64,000 nt of DNA from Planosporangium mesophilum. GTDB lineage: Bacteria; Actinomycetota; Actinomycetes; Mycobacteriales; Micromonosporaceae. Both the position numbers and the translations under genes were made by a program. This document shows positions 10,301-18,566 of the stretch, in pieces (within the stretch, counting starts at the first letter, position 1; every line of letters starts with the position of its first letter). Location of the stretch: contig NZ_BOON01000030.1 of NCBI RefSeq assembly GCF_016863255.1, positions 1 through 64,000 on the forward strand. Direction: 5' to 3'. The notes beneath the pieces were generated by a model. The model searched no databases. It had not been told where the DNA came from and was given only the letters and a program-made list of their open reading frames with translations.

Positions 10301-12659
10301 GCGCGAACGCCGCACCGCCGGCGGCCCACTCGCCGACGCGCTGCCCCACCAGCTCCGCCTGCGGGTCGGTACGGGGTGGCCGCAGCGTCGCGATCACGTA
10401 CCCGCCGAGCGTGATCGCGGCCAGCGTGAACGACGTCGCGGCCGGGTGGGTGAGCCCGGTGAGGGCGGCGTACCCGCCGAGAACCCCGGCGGCGGCCACG
10501 AAGCCGTTCGCGGCCTCCTCGTCGCGCGCGGTCAGCCCGCTCGCGCCCACCGCGACGGCGGCGATCACGAGCACGGCGGGCGTGACCACCCAGTTGAGGT
10601 GCCAGGCGGCGGGCATCGTGAGTATCGTGAGGACACCGCTGGCGAGCGCGGCGTTGACGCGGAGCGAACCGGGTAGCGCGAGCGCCGCCGCGAGGGTGAG
10701 CAGTGCGCCCGCCACGACCAGTTGCCACCCGGTCGGCCCGGCCGCGTCGCCGATCCTTTGCGCGTACCCGGGGAGGTCGGCGCGCCACCACGGGTACGCG
10801 GCCTTGACCGGGGCCACGATCGCCGGTACCGCCTGGGCGAGCAGCACCAGCCCGGTGACCGCCGCAGCGACGCCGCTGGCCAGCCGCGGACCGGTACGGG
10901 CGGCCGTCGGCAGCAGGGGTACGACCACGGCGGCGACCGCGACCGCGAGGGCGGCGAACAGCAGCGCCCGGCCGGGCAGCGCGACCATGCCGACCCGGGT
11001 GACCGCGACGACGACCGCGAGGGTGGCCAGCCCTCCGGCGAGGTCGGGCAGCGGGTTGCGCCGCCAGGTCAGCGCGCCGGCCAGGCCCAGCCCGGCGGCG
11101 AGCAGCAGGACCAGCGCGGCGCGTACCGCGGGTCCGGGTGTGGTGGCGGTGGTGAGGGCGACGGTGGCGTACGCCAGTGACGCTCCGAACGCGACGGTGA
11201 ACAGTACCCAGGTCAGGTCGCGCAGGATGGCCGGCGCCTGGACGGCCGGGGCCGGCTCGGTCAGCGTCGGGGTCGGCGCCGGCTTCGGGGCGGGCTCCGG
11301 TCGGGTGGGGAAGTCGGACGAGGTCTTGACGTCCTCCGGCTCCTCCGGGGCGCTCTCCGGGCGTACCGGGGGCGTGCCGTCGTCGACCGGTTCGGGCTCT
11401 TCGTGGTGCGGCCGGTGCAGGCGTACCGGCCGGACGAAGCCGGCCAGGGTGGCGAACCGGCCGGGGCGGGTGAGGCTGATGCCGAGGGCCAGGTCGAGCG
11501 CGGTGACCCCGGCCAGCGCGAGCCCCCAGCCGGCCGGGCCGGAGATCCAGTCGTACCCGAGCAGCGGCAGGACCGGCTGCAGGACCAGGACCGTGGCGTA
11601 CCGGGGTGCGATGAGGTGGCTCGCGCCCCGGTAAGCGGTCGCGATGGCGGCCGTGGCGAGGCAGACGAATCCGAAGTAGACCGGTGTCGAGATGAACGAC
11701 GCCCCGAGCAGCCCCAACGACCAGGTGACGTACCCGTCGAGCAGGACCATCAGCAGCCCGACCGAGGCGATGGTCTCGGCGGTGGCGACGAGGCCGCGGA
11801 CGGCCAGCCGTACCGGCAGCATGAGCAGGATGAACGTGGCGAGGGTGAGCAGGGCGACCCGCCCCATCGAGCCGAGGCTGCCGAACCCGAAGACCGCGAG
11901 CACGACGGCGGCGCCGGCCAGCAGCAGGCCGCCGACGGCCAGCAGCGCGCTCTGGGAGGTCGCGGTGGTGGTCTCCGCGCCGCCGACGCGCCCCGGCCCG
12001 GTCACCGGCGGGCGGGGCGTCCGGGGGCTGCGGGTCTCGACCTTCGGCGGGGCGTCGGCCAGCACACCGGGCAGGCGTCCGGCGATGGCGGGCGGAAGCC
12101 CTCCGGTGCGCCGCGGCCGACCGGCCTGCGCCGGCTCACCCGATCGCTCACCTGCCTCGCCCGGCTCGCCCGCGCGGGCGGGCCGCTCACCCGGGCGCCC
12201 GGGTGGCGCACCGCCCGGCGGTGCCGTGGGCGGGGCTGTCCTGTGTGGTGCCGCCCCGGAGGTCGGTGTCGCGCCGGGAGCCGGTGCCGCGCCAGCGGTC
12301 GGCTGTTCCGGCTCGGCACCCGTGGACTCGTCCACGGAGTCGGTGACGGGATCGGTATCCCCGCGGCGCGTGATGCGGGAGCGCAGCGAGCGGCCCTGGC
12401 CGCGGCCGGCGCCCTCCCGGTCGAACTTGGCGCGTACCCGTCTGGCGAGGGAGTCGCGCTGCGCGGACGCGTGCGCGAGCTGCGTCTTCAGCAGCAGTTG
12501 GTCTTTTTCGTACTGGCGCTTCTTGGCCTCGAGCGCGGCCACGGTCCGTTTGAACATGGCCAGCGCGGCGACGTCCTGGTCGTACGGGCTGCCGCAGCGG
12601 CGGCACCCCTCGTCCCGTGTCACCGTGCCACCGCAGACCGGACACTGATAGGTGTCCAC
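7356..12659 (-). CDS. Giant polytopic membrane protein with N-terminal zinc ribbon (SCO7613-type)
   Basis: 1767 aa. The start shows a zinc ribbon, C6-P-V-C9 and C19-R-R-C22. A charged, probably coiled-coil stretch follows (about 33-80), then a Pro/Gly/Ala-rich linker (about 85-225). From about 228 to the end it is almost entirely hydrophobic segments, several tens of predicted membrane helices, broken by one long acidic/proline-rich loop around residues 410-480 (EEPEPVDDG, PAPKPAPTPT). The overall plan matches the actinobacterial SCO7613 C-terminal-domain membrane proteins. No catalytic motif is visible and the function is unknown. The cytoplasmic ribbon and coil could bind a partner while the membrane part forms a repeat-built channel or scaffold. 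It is a single-gene unit. Confidence 0.85.
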   Translation of the reverse strand: MDTYQCPVCGGTVTRDEGCRRCGSPYDQDVAALAMFKRTVAALEAKKRQYEKDQLLLKTQLAHASAQRDSLARRVRAKFDREGAGRGQGRSLRSRITRRGDTDPVTDSVDESTGAEPEQPTAGAAPAPGATPTSGAAPHRTAPPTAPPGGAPPGRPGERPARAGEPGEAGERSGEPAQAGRPRRTGGLPPAIAGRLPGVLADAPPKVETRSPRTPRPPVTGPGRVGGAETTTATSQSALLAVGGLLLAGAAVVLAVFGFGSLGSMGRVALLTLATFILLMLPVRLAVRGLVATAETIASVGLLMVLLDGYVTWSLGLLGASFISTPVYFGFVCLATAAIATAYRGASHLIAPRYATVLVLQPVLPLLGYDWISGPAGWGLALAGVTALDLALGISLTRPGRFATLAGFVRPVRLHRPHHEEPEPVDDGTPPVRPESAPEEPEDVKTSSDFPTRPEPAPKPAPTPTLTEPAPAVQAPAILRDLTWVLFTVAFGASLAYATVALTTATTPGPAVRAALVLLLAAGLGLAGALTWRRNPLPDLAGGLATLAVVVAVTRVGMVALPGRALLFAALAVAVAAVVVPLLPTAARTGPRLASGVAAAVTGLVLLAQAVPAIVAPVKAAYPWWRADLPGYAQRIGDAAGPTGWQLVVAGALLTLAAALALPGSLRVNAALASGVLTILTMPAAWHLNWVVTPAVLVIAAVAVGASGLTARDEEAANGFVAAAGVLGGYAALTGLTHPAATSFTLAAITLGGYVIATLRPPRTDPQAELVGQRVGEWAAGGAAFALPGAVCAGLASLVREGVFPGANASLVLAGGFVAVSGTLGYSAYRLVSGRRESRPLLLGTSLGAFAVAIGALAGRGTTVIDMAVGILLATGAILLWTAPSFGSRIVFGQDLDGNDIAAAAVTASATAALARVLALAVPGIGLVTTAVLVVAVATAVRRLPARQRRGPVAGEMAIGAVIAAASGAAALGAAAGVIHAANPVWQADLGPAWGHTSAQYTPYGWQAPVALLLIALAAVIVVPRPQGEDIATVAMGLAAVVAPVALGLPWWSPMVVGLLAITGLGVAACLADLPRVAYTRVGVAGLLALYTAAASLVRPASTAATLQSIALVGTLVAALAGVRLADDRVGRAHLVPVGGGAVAAAVLSFTGAAAALSAGGHHPTPVVLAGALAATSLSLVVTGLACWRTPGFLPYLTAAVAVACTATALAALPHRLPLGLYGATGALLGVLAELMRVGAVRRIGWRPEDGWQPVADWSPGRGPRFDQWMPGRGWLGMGRWRPAGEPIGFGGGAAAASAVPAAIAVAAVALPLVAVLFGPYHFGLHPWTSTQTGAGNLASFNGWKAHATDVITMAVLTFAAALAALGLGGSREQVANRTVAVVVPGAALTLLLIPTAAHLDHLQATFALLVTTLCGLSLALTLPPAPDSIEGGPLRTARRLVFALAVLAAIAGQVGSLATRSMTIQALAGSVVVGAIGALWGRYPLARMIGWHVAVGTAQLLAFAASLAAGHPARSAAFPLLGVAAIAVALAATLPRLRPTVSVDTEATVIEATALLGLVGALVLTSDNTRYTALACTALGAILGLAALRPGRPEKYLQGLIFAAAAAEVVGVWLLMSTGRVELPEAYSLPFAVFALLVGVFELRRRPDLGSWLAYGPALVAGFAPSLALVLMADGAPARRVLVIVAGVLTLAVGSVRRQKAPVVVGSAVTAVATLHELLRLSAMLPWWVLLLLFSAAGALLISLGATYEKRRHNVARLRGAFDRLR

Positions 12660-12784
12660 GCCGCTCCCTCCCGCCGGACGGGTGTGTCAGCACCCGGCGC
12701 CTCTTACGGGAGTTTCCCGTACGCGAGGCTTCCACAGAAGGATTCTGCGTGTTTCGGCGGTCTTCCGCGCGTCACGATCATAAA

Positions 12785-12823
12785 TGTGTCCGCCACGATC
12801 GGTGATCGATCGTGGCGGACACA
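12785..12823 (-). terminator. 16-bp perfect hairpin after the UDP-glucose dehydrogenase gene
   Basis: TGTGTCCGCCACGATC (12785-12800), a 7-base loop and its exact complement (12808-12823). It starts 11 bases after the stop of the minus-strand dehydrogenase gene and lies 125 bases before the start of the giant membrane protein gene on the same strand. Termination is the simplest role. The CCACGATC core recurs in other junction palindromes of the window. Confidence 0.65.
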
Positions 12824-12833
12824 GGCGTGAGGG

Positions 12834-14258
12834 TCAGGAGAAGACGGGGCGACCCATGCCGCGGTACTCCCAGCCGGCGGCGGTCCACACGACCGGATCG
12901 AGGCAGTTCCGTCCGTCGATCACCTTGCGGCCGGCGACGAGCTCGCCGAGCGCCTGCGGGTCGGCGTTGCGGAACTCCTCCCACTCCGTGAGGACGCAGA
13001 CCAGGTCCGCGCCGGCGACCGCCTCGGTCAGCGCCTTGGTGTAGGAGACGTCGCCGACCTCGCGCTTGGCGTTCTCCATGCCCTCGGGGTCGTACACGTT
13101 CACCTGCGCGCCGGAGCGGGCCAGCTTGCGCACGATCGACAGGGCCGGCGAGTCGCGGACGTCGTCGGAGTTGGGCTTGAAGGTGGCGCCGAGCACGGCG
13201 ACGCGGACGCCGGACAGGTCCGGGCCGGCCGGGCCGTACGGGCGCTCGAGCAGCTCGGCGGCGAGCTGGACGACGCGCTGGCGGCGCCGCTGGTTGATCA
13301 GGTCGACCTCGTGCAGGAAGCGCAGCGCCTCGCCGGCGCCCAGCTCCTGGGCGCGGGCCTGGAACGCGCGGATGTCCTTGGGCAGGCAGCCGCCGCCGAA
13401 GCCGACGCCGGCACGCAGGAACTTGTTGCCGATGCGGGGGTCGTACCCGATGGCGCGGGCCAGCAGGGTCACGTCCGCGCCGGCGGCCTCGCAGACCTCG
13501 GCCATCGCGTTGATGAACGAGATCTTCGTGGCCAGGAACGCGTTCGCGGCCACCTTGACCAGCTCGGCGGTGGCGAAGTCGGTCACGACCACCGGAACCT
13601 CGCGGTCCTCGGTCATGGCCAGGTCGAAGACACCCTTGTGCGCGGCGTAGAGCATGGCGTTGGCCCACTCGCTCCGGACGCCGACGATGATGCGATTGGG
13701 CCGCAGCACGTCCTCGACGGCGAAGCCCTCCTGGAGGAACTCCGGGCTCCACGCGACCTCGACGCCGGCGTCGGCGGGCGCGTGCCGGCGGACCAGCTGC
13801 TCGATCCACTCGGCGGTGCCGACCGGTACCGTCGACTTGCCCACGATCAGCGCCTTGCGCTTCAGGTGCGGGGCGAGGTTGGTCACGGCGCTCTCGACGT
13901 ACGAGAGGTCGGCGGCCATGCCGTCGGCCCGCTGCGGCGTACCCACGCAGATGAAGTGCACGTCACCGAAGTCCGCCACCTCCTCATAGGACGTGGAGAA
14001 GCGGAGCTTGCCGGAGGCGAGGTTCTTTCGGAGCAGCTCGTCCAGGCCGGGCTCGTGGAACGGCACCTGACCCTCGGAGAGCATCGCGATCTTCGCCTTG
14101 TCGACGTCGAACCCGAGGACCTCGTACCCCAGTTCGGCGAAGCAGATCGCGTAGGTGGCACCCAGGTAGCCGGTACCGAGGAAGGTCAGACGCGGACGCG
14201 CGGCACCGGACGGCGGCGTCACCGCGGCGGGCGTCGTGCTGGGGTATGGGATCGTCAC
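12834..14258 (-). CDS. UDP-glucose / GDP-mannose dehydrogenase family protein (UDP-glucose 6-dehydrogenase)
   Basis: 474 aa from the GTG at 14258, chosen because ACGGAG lies seven bases upstream; an upstream in-frame extension of 12 residues (MRRRPSHQRRCR) looks non-coding. It would oxidise UDP-glucose to UDP-glucuronate with two NAD+. The N-terminal Rossmann motif is FLGTGYLGATYA; CVGTPQ and GKSTVPVGTAE follow. The nucleophile cysteine is in GVGFGGGCLPKD, and the C-terminal sugar-nucleotide domain contains ATFKPNSDDVRDSPA. The product could feed envelope polysaccharide. The substrate cannot be fixed from sequence alone; UDP-glucose is the default for this subfamily. Confidence 0.92.
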   Translation of the reverse strand: MTIPYPSTTPAAVTPPSGAARPRLTFLGTGYLGATYAICFAELGYEVLGFDVDKAKIAMLSEGQVPFHEPGLDELLRKNLASGKLRFSTSYEEVADFGDVHFICVGTPQRADGMAADLSYVESAVTNLAPHLKRKALIVGKSTVPVGTAEWIEQLVRRHAPADAGVEVAWSPEFLQEGFAVEDVLRPNRIIVGVRSEWANAMLYAAHKGVFDLAMTEDREVPVVVTDFATAELVKVAANAFLATKISFINAMAEVCEAAGADVTLLARAIGYDPRIGNKFLRAGVGFGGGCLPKDIRAFQARAQELGAGEALRFLHEVDLINQRRRQRVVQLAAELLERPYGPAGPDLSGVRVAVLGATFKPNSDDVRDSPALSIVRKLARSGAQVNVYDPEGMENAKREVGDVSYTKALTEAVAGADLVCVLTEWEEFRNADPQALGELVAGRKVIDGRNCLDPVVWTAAGWEYRGMGRPVFS

Positions 14259-14511
14259 GCGGCATCTCCGTTGGTGTGATGGGCGTCGGCGCACAAGGGT
14301 GTCGCGCGGGGCCGCTCGAGGTCAATATATCTGACGGGTACCTGGACAAACGTCGTCAATATTGCGTTTATCGCCACAGACGGCGTAGCACGGTGGTCGA
14401 CCGCCACGTCGCTCGGGCGAGGATAGTCCCACCCGGCCGACCGCGCCGGTAGCCCGTGGTTACCCGTCGGTATCCTGACAGCCGCCCACGTCGTTTCGGG
14501 AGGCTACAGCC

Positions 14512-15672
14512 ATGGCGGATTCGCAGTTCGACGCATACCAACTGCCCGAGGAGCACGAGGCGATCCGGGAGGCGGTGCGGGCGGTCTGTGAAGGCAAGGT
14601 CGCTCCCAACGCCGCGACCGCCGACGAGACCGGTGAGTTCCCCCAGGCGTCCTACGATGCGCTGCGGGCCGCCGACTTCCACGCCCCGCACATCCCCGTC
14701 GAGTACGGGGGAGCCGGCGCCGACGCGCTCGCCACGGCGATCGTGATCGAGGAGGTGGCGCGGGTGTGCGCCTCATCCTCTCTGATCCCGGCGGTCAACA
14801 AGCTCGGCACCATGCCGCTGCTGCTGTCCGCCTCCGAGGAGCTCAAGCGCCAGTACCTGACGCCGGTGGCGTCCGGGGAGGCGATGTTCTCGTACTGCCT
14901 GACCGAGCGTGAGGCGGGCAGCGACGCCGCGTCCATGAAGACCCGCGCCGAGCGTGACGGCGATCACTACGTGCTCAACGGCGTGAAGTGCTTCATCACC
15001 AACGCGGGTGTCTCCGAGTACTACACCGTGTTCGCGGTGACCCAGTCGGGCATCGGCGCGCGCGGCATCTCGGCGTTCGTGGTGGAGAAGTCCGACGCCG
15101 GCGTGAGCTTCGGCGCCCCGGAGAAGAAGCTGGGTATCAAGGGCTCGCCGACCCGCGAGGTGTACTTCGACAACGTGCGCATCCCCGCCTCCCGGATGAT
15201 CGGGGCGGAGGGCACCGGCTTCGCCACCGCGATGCGTACCCTCGACCACACCCGGGTCACGATCGCCGCACAGGCGGTGGGCATCGCGCAGGGCGCGCTC
15301 GACTTCGCCAAGGGCTACATCCAGGAGCGCAAGCAGTTCGGCAAGGCGGTCGCGGACTTCCAGGGCATCCAGTTCATGCTCGCCGACATGGGTATGAAGG
15401 TGGAGGCGGCCCGGCAGCTCACCTACACCGCGGGCGGCAAGTCCGAGCGCGGTGACGCCGACCTGACCTACTTCGGCGCGGCGGCCAAGTGCTTCGCCTC
15501 CGACGCCGCGATGGAGGTCACCACGGACGCCGTCCAGCTGCTCGGCGGGTACGGCTACACCAAGGACTTCCCGGTGGAGCGCATGATGCGCGACGCCAAG
15601 ATCACCCAGATCTACGAGGGCACGAACCAGGTACAGCGCATCGTCATGGCCCGGCAGCTGCTCAGGGGTTAG
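14512..15672 (+). CDS. Acyl-CoA dehydrogenase (short/medium-chain type)
   Basis: 386 aa, FAD-dependent alpha,beta-dehydrogenation of acyl-CoA with electrons passed to ETF. Signatures: CLTEREAGSDAASMKT for FAD binding, RKQFGKAVADFQ and QLLGGYGYTKDFP, and a C-terminal IYEGTNQVQRIV with the probable catalytic base E369. This Glu position is the short/medium-chain rather than the isovaleryl pattern. The ATG is preceded by GGGAGG. The gene is divergent from the UDP-glucose dehydrogenase; the 253-bp gap between them holds a TATCCT about 35 bases before the start that could be a -10 box. The substrate is not predictable. Confidence 0.95.
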   Translation: MADSQFDAYQLPEEHEAIREAVRAVCEGKVAPNAATADETGEFPQASYDALRAADFHAPHIPVEYGGAGADALATAIVIEEVARVCASSSLIPAVNKLGTMPLLLSASEELKRQYLTPVASGEAMFSYCLTEREAGSDAASMKTRAERDGDHYVLNGVKCFITNAGVSEYYTVFAVTQSGIGARGISAFVVEKSDAGVSFGAPEKKLGIKGSPTREVYFDNVRIPASRMIGAEGTGFATAMRTLDHTRVTIAAQAVGIAQGALDFAKGYIQERKQFGKAVADFQGIQFMLADMGMKVEAARQLTYTAGGKSERGDADLTYFGAAAKCFASDAAMEVTTDAVQLLGGYGYTKDFPVERMMRDAKITQIYEGTNQVQRIVMARQLLRG

Positions 15673-15983
15673 ATCGGGGATTCTCAGCGCCTGGGCCACT
15701 GCCGGGCCGGCTGATCGAAGCGGCCCTGGCCGGCGACCGGTAGTTCTCGAAGGCCAGGGTGCTCATCACCGGCCCAGGTTAAGGCGTGCGCCACCCAACG
15801 CCGCCGTTCGCGGGCGTCGGAGTTCGGCGGCGGGTGGACCGCGAGCTGAATCACCCCCGGCCATGCTTTCGTGGGGCCGGGGGACCGGCTCTTGATAACG
15901 TGCGCTGGTCTGGGCCGCCAACCCGCCGCGGGCCGTGAAACGGCCGGCGGGCACGGCAGGGAAAGTCGAAAAGAGCACCTGAG
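15673..15983. other. 311-bp gap before the thioesterase gene, with a hairpin
   Basis: No gene is seen. Near the 3' end, bases 15926-15936 and 15940-15950 form a hairpin of ten pairs with one mismatch and a GAA loop (GGCCGT gaa ACGGCC core). It lies about 35 bases before the thioesterase start. It may end the acyl-CoA dehydrogenase transcript or shape the leader of the next gene. No T-run follows it. Confidence 0.4.
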
Positions 15984-16499
15984 ATGTTGGACGGCAAGCC
16001 CACTTCGTACTCCCGGGTCACGCTGAGTCGGATCATGACCGCGGTGGACGTGAACCTGTACGGGACCGTCCACGGCGGAGTGATCATGAAGTTCATGGAC
16101 GACGTGGCCGGTGCCGCCGCCGCCCGGCACTGCGGCGGCACCGCCGTCACCGCGGCGATCGACGAGATCGCCTTCCTCGAGCCGGTCCGTACCGGCGACC
16201 TCGTGCACGCCCACGCCCAGGTCAACTGGACGGGCAAGGCGTCGATGGAGGTCGGCGTGCGGCTGGTGGCCGAGCGCTGGGACCGCGCCGAGGACGAGCC
16301 GGTCGACGTCGCCACCGCGTACCTCGTCTTCGTGGCGGTGGACGCCGACGGCACGCCGCGGGAGGTCCGGCCGGTGGTGCCGGAGACCGCCGAGGACATC
16401 CGCCGGTGGCGGGAGGCAGAGATCCGGCGGGCCCACCGGCTGGCCCGCCGGGAGGCGATCCAGGCGTCGCGCGAGACGGCCGGTCCACCACAATCCTGA
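15984..16499 (+). CDS. Hot-dog-fold acyl-CoA thioesterase (YciA/BACH type)
   Basis: 171 aa. Cytosolic acyl-CoA hydrolase. The N-terminal half matches the acyl-CoA hydrolase hot-dog: VNLYGTVHGGVIMKFMDDVAG, where the NxxGTVHGG motif and the following Asp form the active site, then FLEPVRTGDLVHAHAQV. The C-terminal 30 residues are a charged helix (RRWREAEIRRAHRLARR). The ribosome-binding site before the ATG is weak (AAAGAG). It lies between acyl-CoA dehydrogenase and acetoacetyl-CoA synthetase genes, which suggests CoA-ester recycling. Confidence 0.93.
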   Translation: MLDGKPTSYSRVTLSRIMTAVDVNLYGTVHGGVIMKFMDDVAGAAAARHCGGTAVTAAIDEIAFLEPVRTGDLVHAHAQVNWTGKASMEVGVRLVAERWDRAEDEPVDVATAYLVFVAVDADGTPREVRPVVPETAEDIRRWREAEIRRAHRLARREAIQASRETAGPPQS

Positions 16500-16559
16500 G
16501 CGCCGTATGTGGCGCGCACCCATGTCTGGTCAACGGCGGCCCGTGCGAGGATGGCCGCT

Positions 16560-18518
16560 ATGACAGGCGAGGTGCTCTGGACGCCACCGGGCGACATACG
16601 GGACTGCTCGCGCATCGGCGCGTACCTCCGCTGGCTGTCCGACGAGCGTGGGCTCGACGTCGCCGACTACGCCGCGCTCTGGCAGTGGTCGGTCGACGAC
16701 CTGCCCGGGTTCTGGCGCTCGATCTGGGACTACTTCGACGTGGTGGCGCACACGGCGCCGAGCGACACGCTGCCCGACGCCCGGATGCCCGGCGCGCGCT
16801 GGTTCCCGGACGCCCGGCTCAACTACGCCGAGAACGTGCTGCGCATGCCGGGCATCGGCGACGACGAGCCCGCCGTGATCGCGTACTCCCAGACCCGGGC
16901 GCCGGTCACGCTGACCGCGGCGCAGCTGCGCGACGAGGTCCGCCGGGTCCGCGCGGGCCTTGCGCGCCTCGGGGTGGCGGCCGGCGACCGGGTGGCGGCG
17001 TACGCCCCGAACATCCCCGAGACCTACGTGCTGATGCTCGCCTCCGCGAGCCTCGGCGCCGTCTTCTCCAGCTGCGCCCCGGAGTTCGGTACCCGCAGCG
17101 TGGTCGACCGGTGGCGGCAGATCGCGCCGAAGGTCCTGGTCGCCGTGGACGGCTACCGCTACGGCGACAAGGCGGTCGACCGGACCGGTGAGGTGGCCGC
17201 GATCCGGGAGGCGTTGCCGTCGCTGGAGCACACGGTGATGCTGTCCTACCTGGACGGCGACCGCCCGGACGGCTGGGCGGAGCTCGCCGGGCCGACCGAT
17301 GAGCCGCTGAGCTTCGCGCCGGTACCGTTCGACCACCCGCTGTACGTCCTGTACTCCTCGGGTACCACCGGACTGCCCAAGCCGATCGTGCACGGTCACG
17401 GCGGGATCCTGGTCGAGCACCTCAAGATGCTGGCCCTGCACCACGACCTCGGCCCCGGCGACCGGTTCTTCTGGTTCTCCACCACCGGCTGGATGATGTG
17501 GAACTACCTGGCCTCCGGCCCGGCGGTGGGTGCCGCGATCGTGCTCTTCGACGGCAATCCGGCCGCCCCGGACCTCGGTGAACTCTGGCGGGTCGCCGCC
17601 GACTCGGGCATGACCTACTTCGGTACCTCGGCGCCGTTCCTGCTCTCCTGCCGCAAGGCCGGCATCGTGCCGCGCGAGCTGGCCGACCTGTCGAAGCTGC
17701 GCGGGATCGGTTCGACCGGCGCGCCGCTGCCGCCCGAGGGATTCCGCTGGGTGTACCAGGCCGTGGGCAAGGACCTGCTGCTCGCCTCGGCGTCCGGCGG
17801 CACCGACGTGTGCACGGCGTTCGTCGGCGGGGTACCGCTGCTGCCGGTGTACGCCGGGGAGATCTCCTGCCGGTGCCTGGGCGCCCGGGTGGAGGCTTTC
17901 GGCCCGGACGGCTCGCCGGTCGTCGGCGAGCTGGGGGAGCTGGTCATCACCGCGCCGCTGCCGAGCATGCCGGTCGGCTTCTGGGGTGACGAGGACGGCT
18001 CCCGCTACCGGGAGGCGTACTTCGACGTGTACCCGGGGGTGTGGCGGCACGGCGACTGGATCACCATCGACGCCGAGCGCGGCACCTTGGTGATCACCGG
18101 GCGCTCCGACGCCACCCTCAACCGGGGCGGGGTACGCCTGGGCACCGCCGAGTTCTACTCGGTGGTCGAGGGGCTCGACGAGGTCGTCGACTCGGTCGTG
18201 GTGCACCTGGAGGACGCGGCCGGCGGCGCCGGTGAGCTGCTGCTGTTCGTGGTCCTGGACTCCGGCCTGGAACTGGACGGCGCGATGCGCGACCGGATCG
18301 CCCGCGAGCTGCGTACCGCGCTGTCGCCCCGGCACGTACCCGACGAGATCTTCGGAGTACGGGCGGTGCCCCGGACCCTGTCGGGCAAGAAGCTCGAGGT
18401 ACCGGTGAAGCGCATCCTCACCGGTACCCCGGTGGAGTCGGCCGCCGCGAAGGGCGCGCTGGTCAACCCCGAGTCGCTGACCGCCTTCGAGCGCTTGGCG
18501 GCGGAACGCCGCCCATGA
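16560..18518 (+). CDS. Acetoacetyl-CoA synthetase (acetoacetate-CoA ligase)
   Basis: 652 aa, AMP-forming ligase that activates acetoacetate to acetoacetyl-CoA. The start region (LWTPPGD, RWLSDERGLDVADYAALWQW, SVDDLPGFWRSIWDYFDV) is the AACS rather than the acetyl-CoA synthetase pattern. Adenylation motifs: YSSGTTGLPKPIVHGHGG, then STTGWMMWNYL, TGRSDATLNRGGVRLGT and the catalytic lysine region LSGKKLEVPVKRI. I choose the ATG at 16560, which yields the family-typical N terminus MTGEVLWTP; ATG 16551 or GTG 16509 are in frame but give unlike sequence. The stop codon lies inside a 52-bp palindrome shared with the convergent gene. Confidence 0.94.
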   Translation: MTGEVLWTPPGDIRDCSRIGAYLRWLSDERGLDVADYAALWQWSVDDLPGFWRSIWDYFDVVAHTAPSDTLPDARMPGARWFPDARLNYAENVLRMPGIGDDEPAVIAYSQTRAPVTLTAAQLRDEVRRVRAGLARLGVAAGDRVAAYAPNIPETYVLMLASASLGAVFSSCAPEFGTRSVVDRWRQIAPKVLVAVDGYRYGDKAVDRTGEVAAIREALPSLEHTVMLSYLDGDRPDGWAELAGPTDEPLSFAPVPFDHPLYVLYSSGTTGLPKPIVHGHGGILVEHLKMLALHHDLGPGDRFFWFSTTGWMMWNYLASGPAVGAAIVLFDGNPAAPDLGELWRVAADSGMTYFGTSAPFLLSCRKAGIVPRELADLSKLRGIGSTGAPLPPEGFRWVYQAVGKDLLLASASGGTDVCTAFVGGVPLLPVYAGEISCRCLGARVEAFGPDGSPVVGELGELVITAPLPSMPVGFWGDEDGSRYREAYFDVYPGVWRHGDWITIDAERGTLVITGRSDATLNRGGVRLGTAEFYSVVEGLDEVVDSVVVHLEDAAGGAGELLLFVVLDSGLELDGAMRDRIARELRTALSPRHVPDEIFGVRAVPRTLSGKKLEVPVKRILTGTPVESAAAKGALVNPESLTAFERLAAERRP

Positions 18519-18566
18519 TCATCGAGAGTCTGCGGCGCGATCGCGCCGCAAACTCTCGGCGATCAT
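18515..18566. terminator. 52-bp palindrome holding both stop codons of a convergent pair
   Basis: Bases mirror around 18540/18541 with only three mismatched pairs: ATGATC, CGAGAGT and TGCGGCGCGA on the left mirror TCGCGCCGCA, ACTCTCG and GATCAT on the right. The TGA of the acetoacetyl-CoA synthetase (18516-18518) and the TGA of the minus-strand gene (18563-18565) sit symmetrically in the outer arms. A bidirectional terminator is the simplest reading. Confidence 0.75.
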
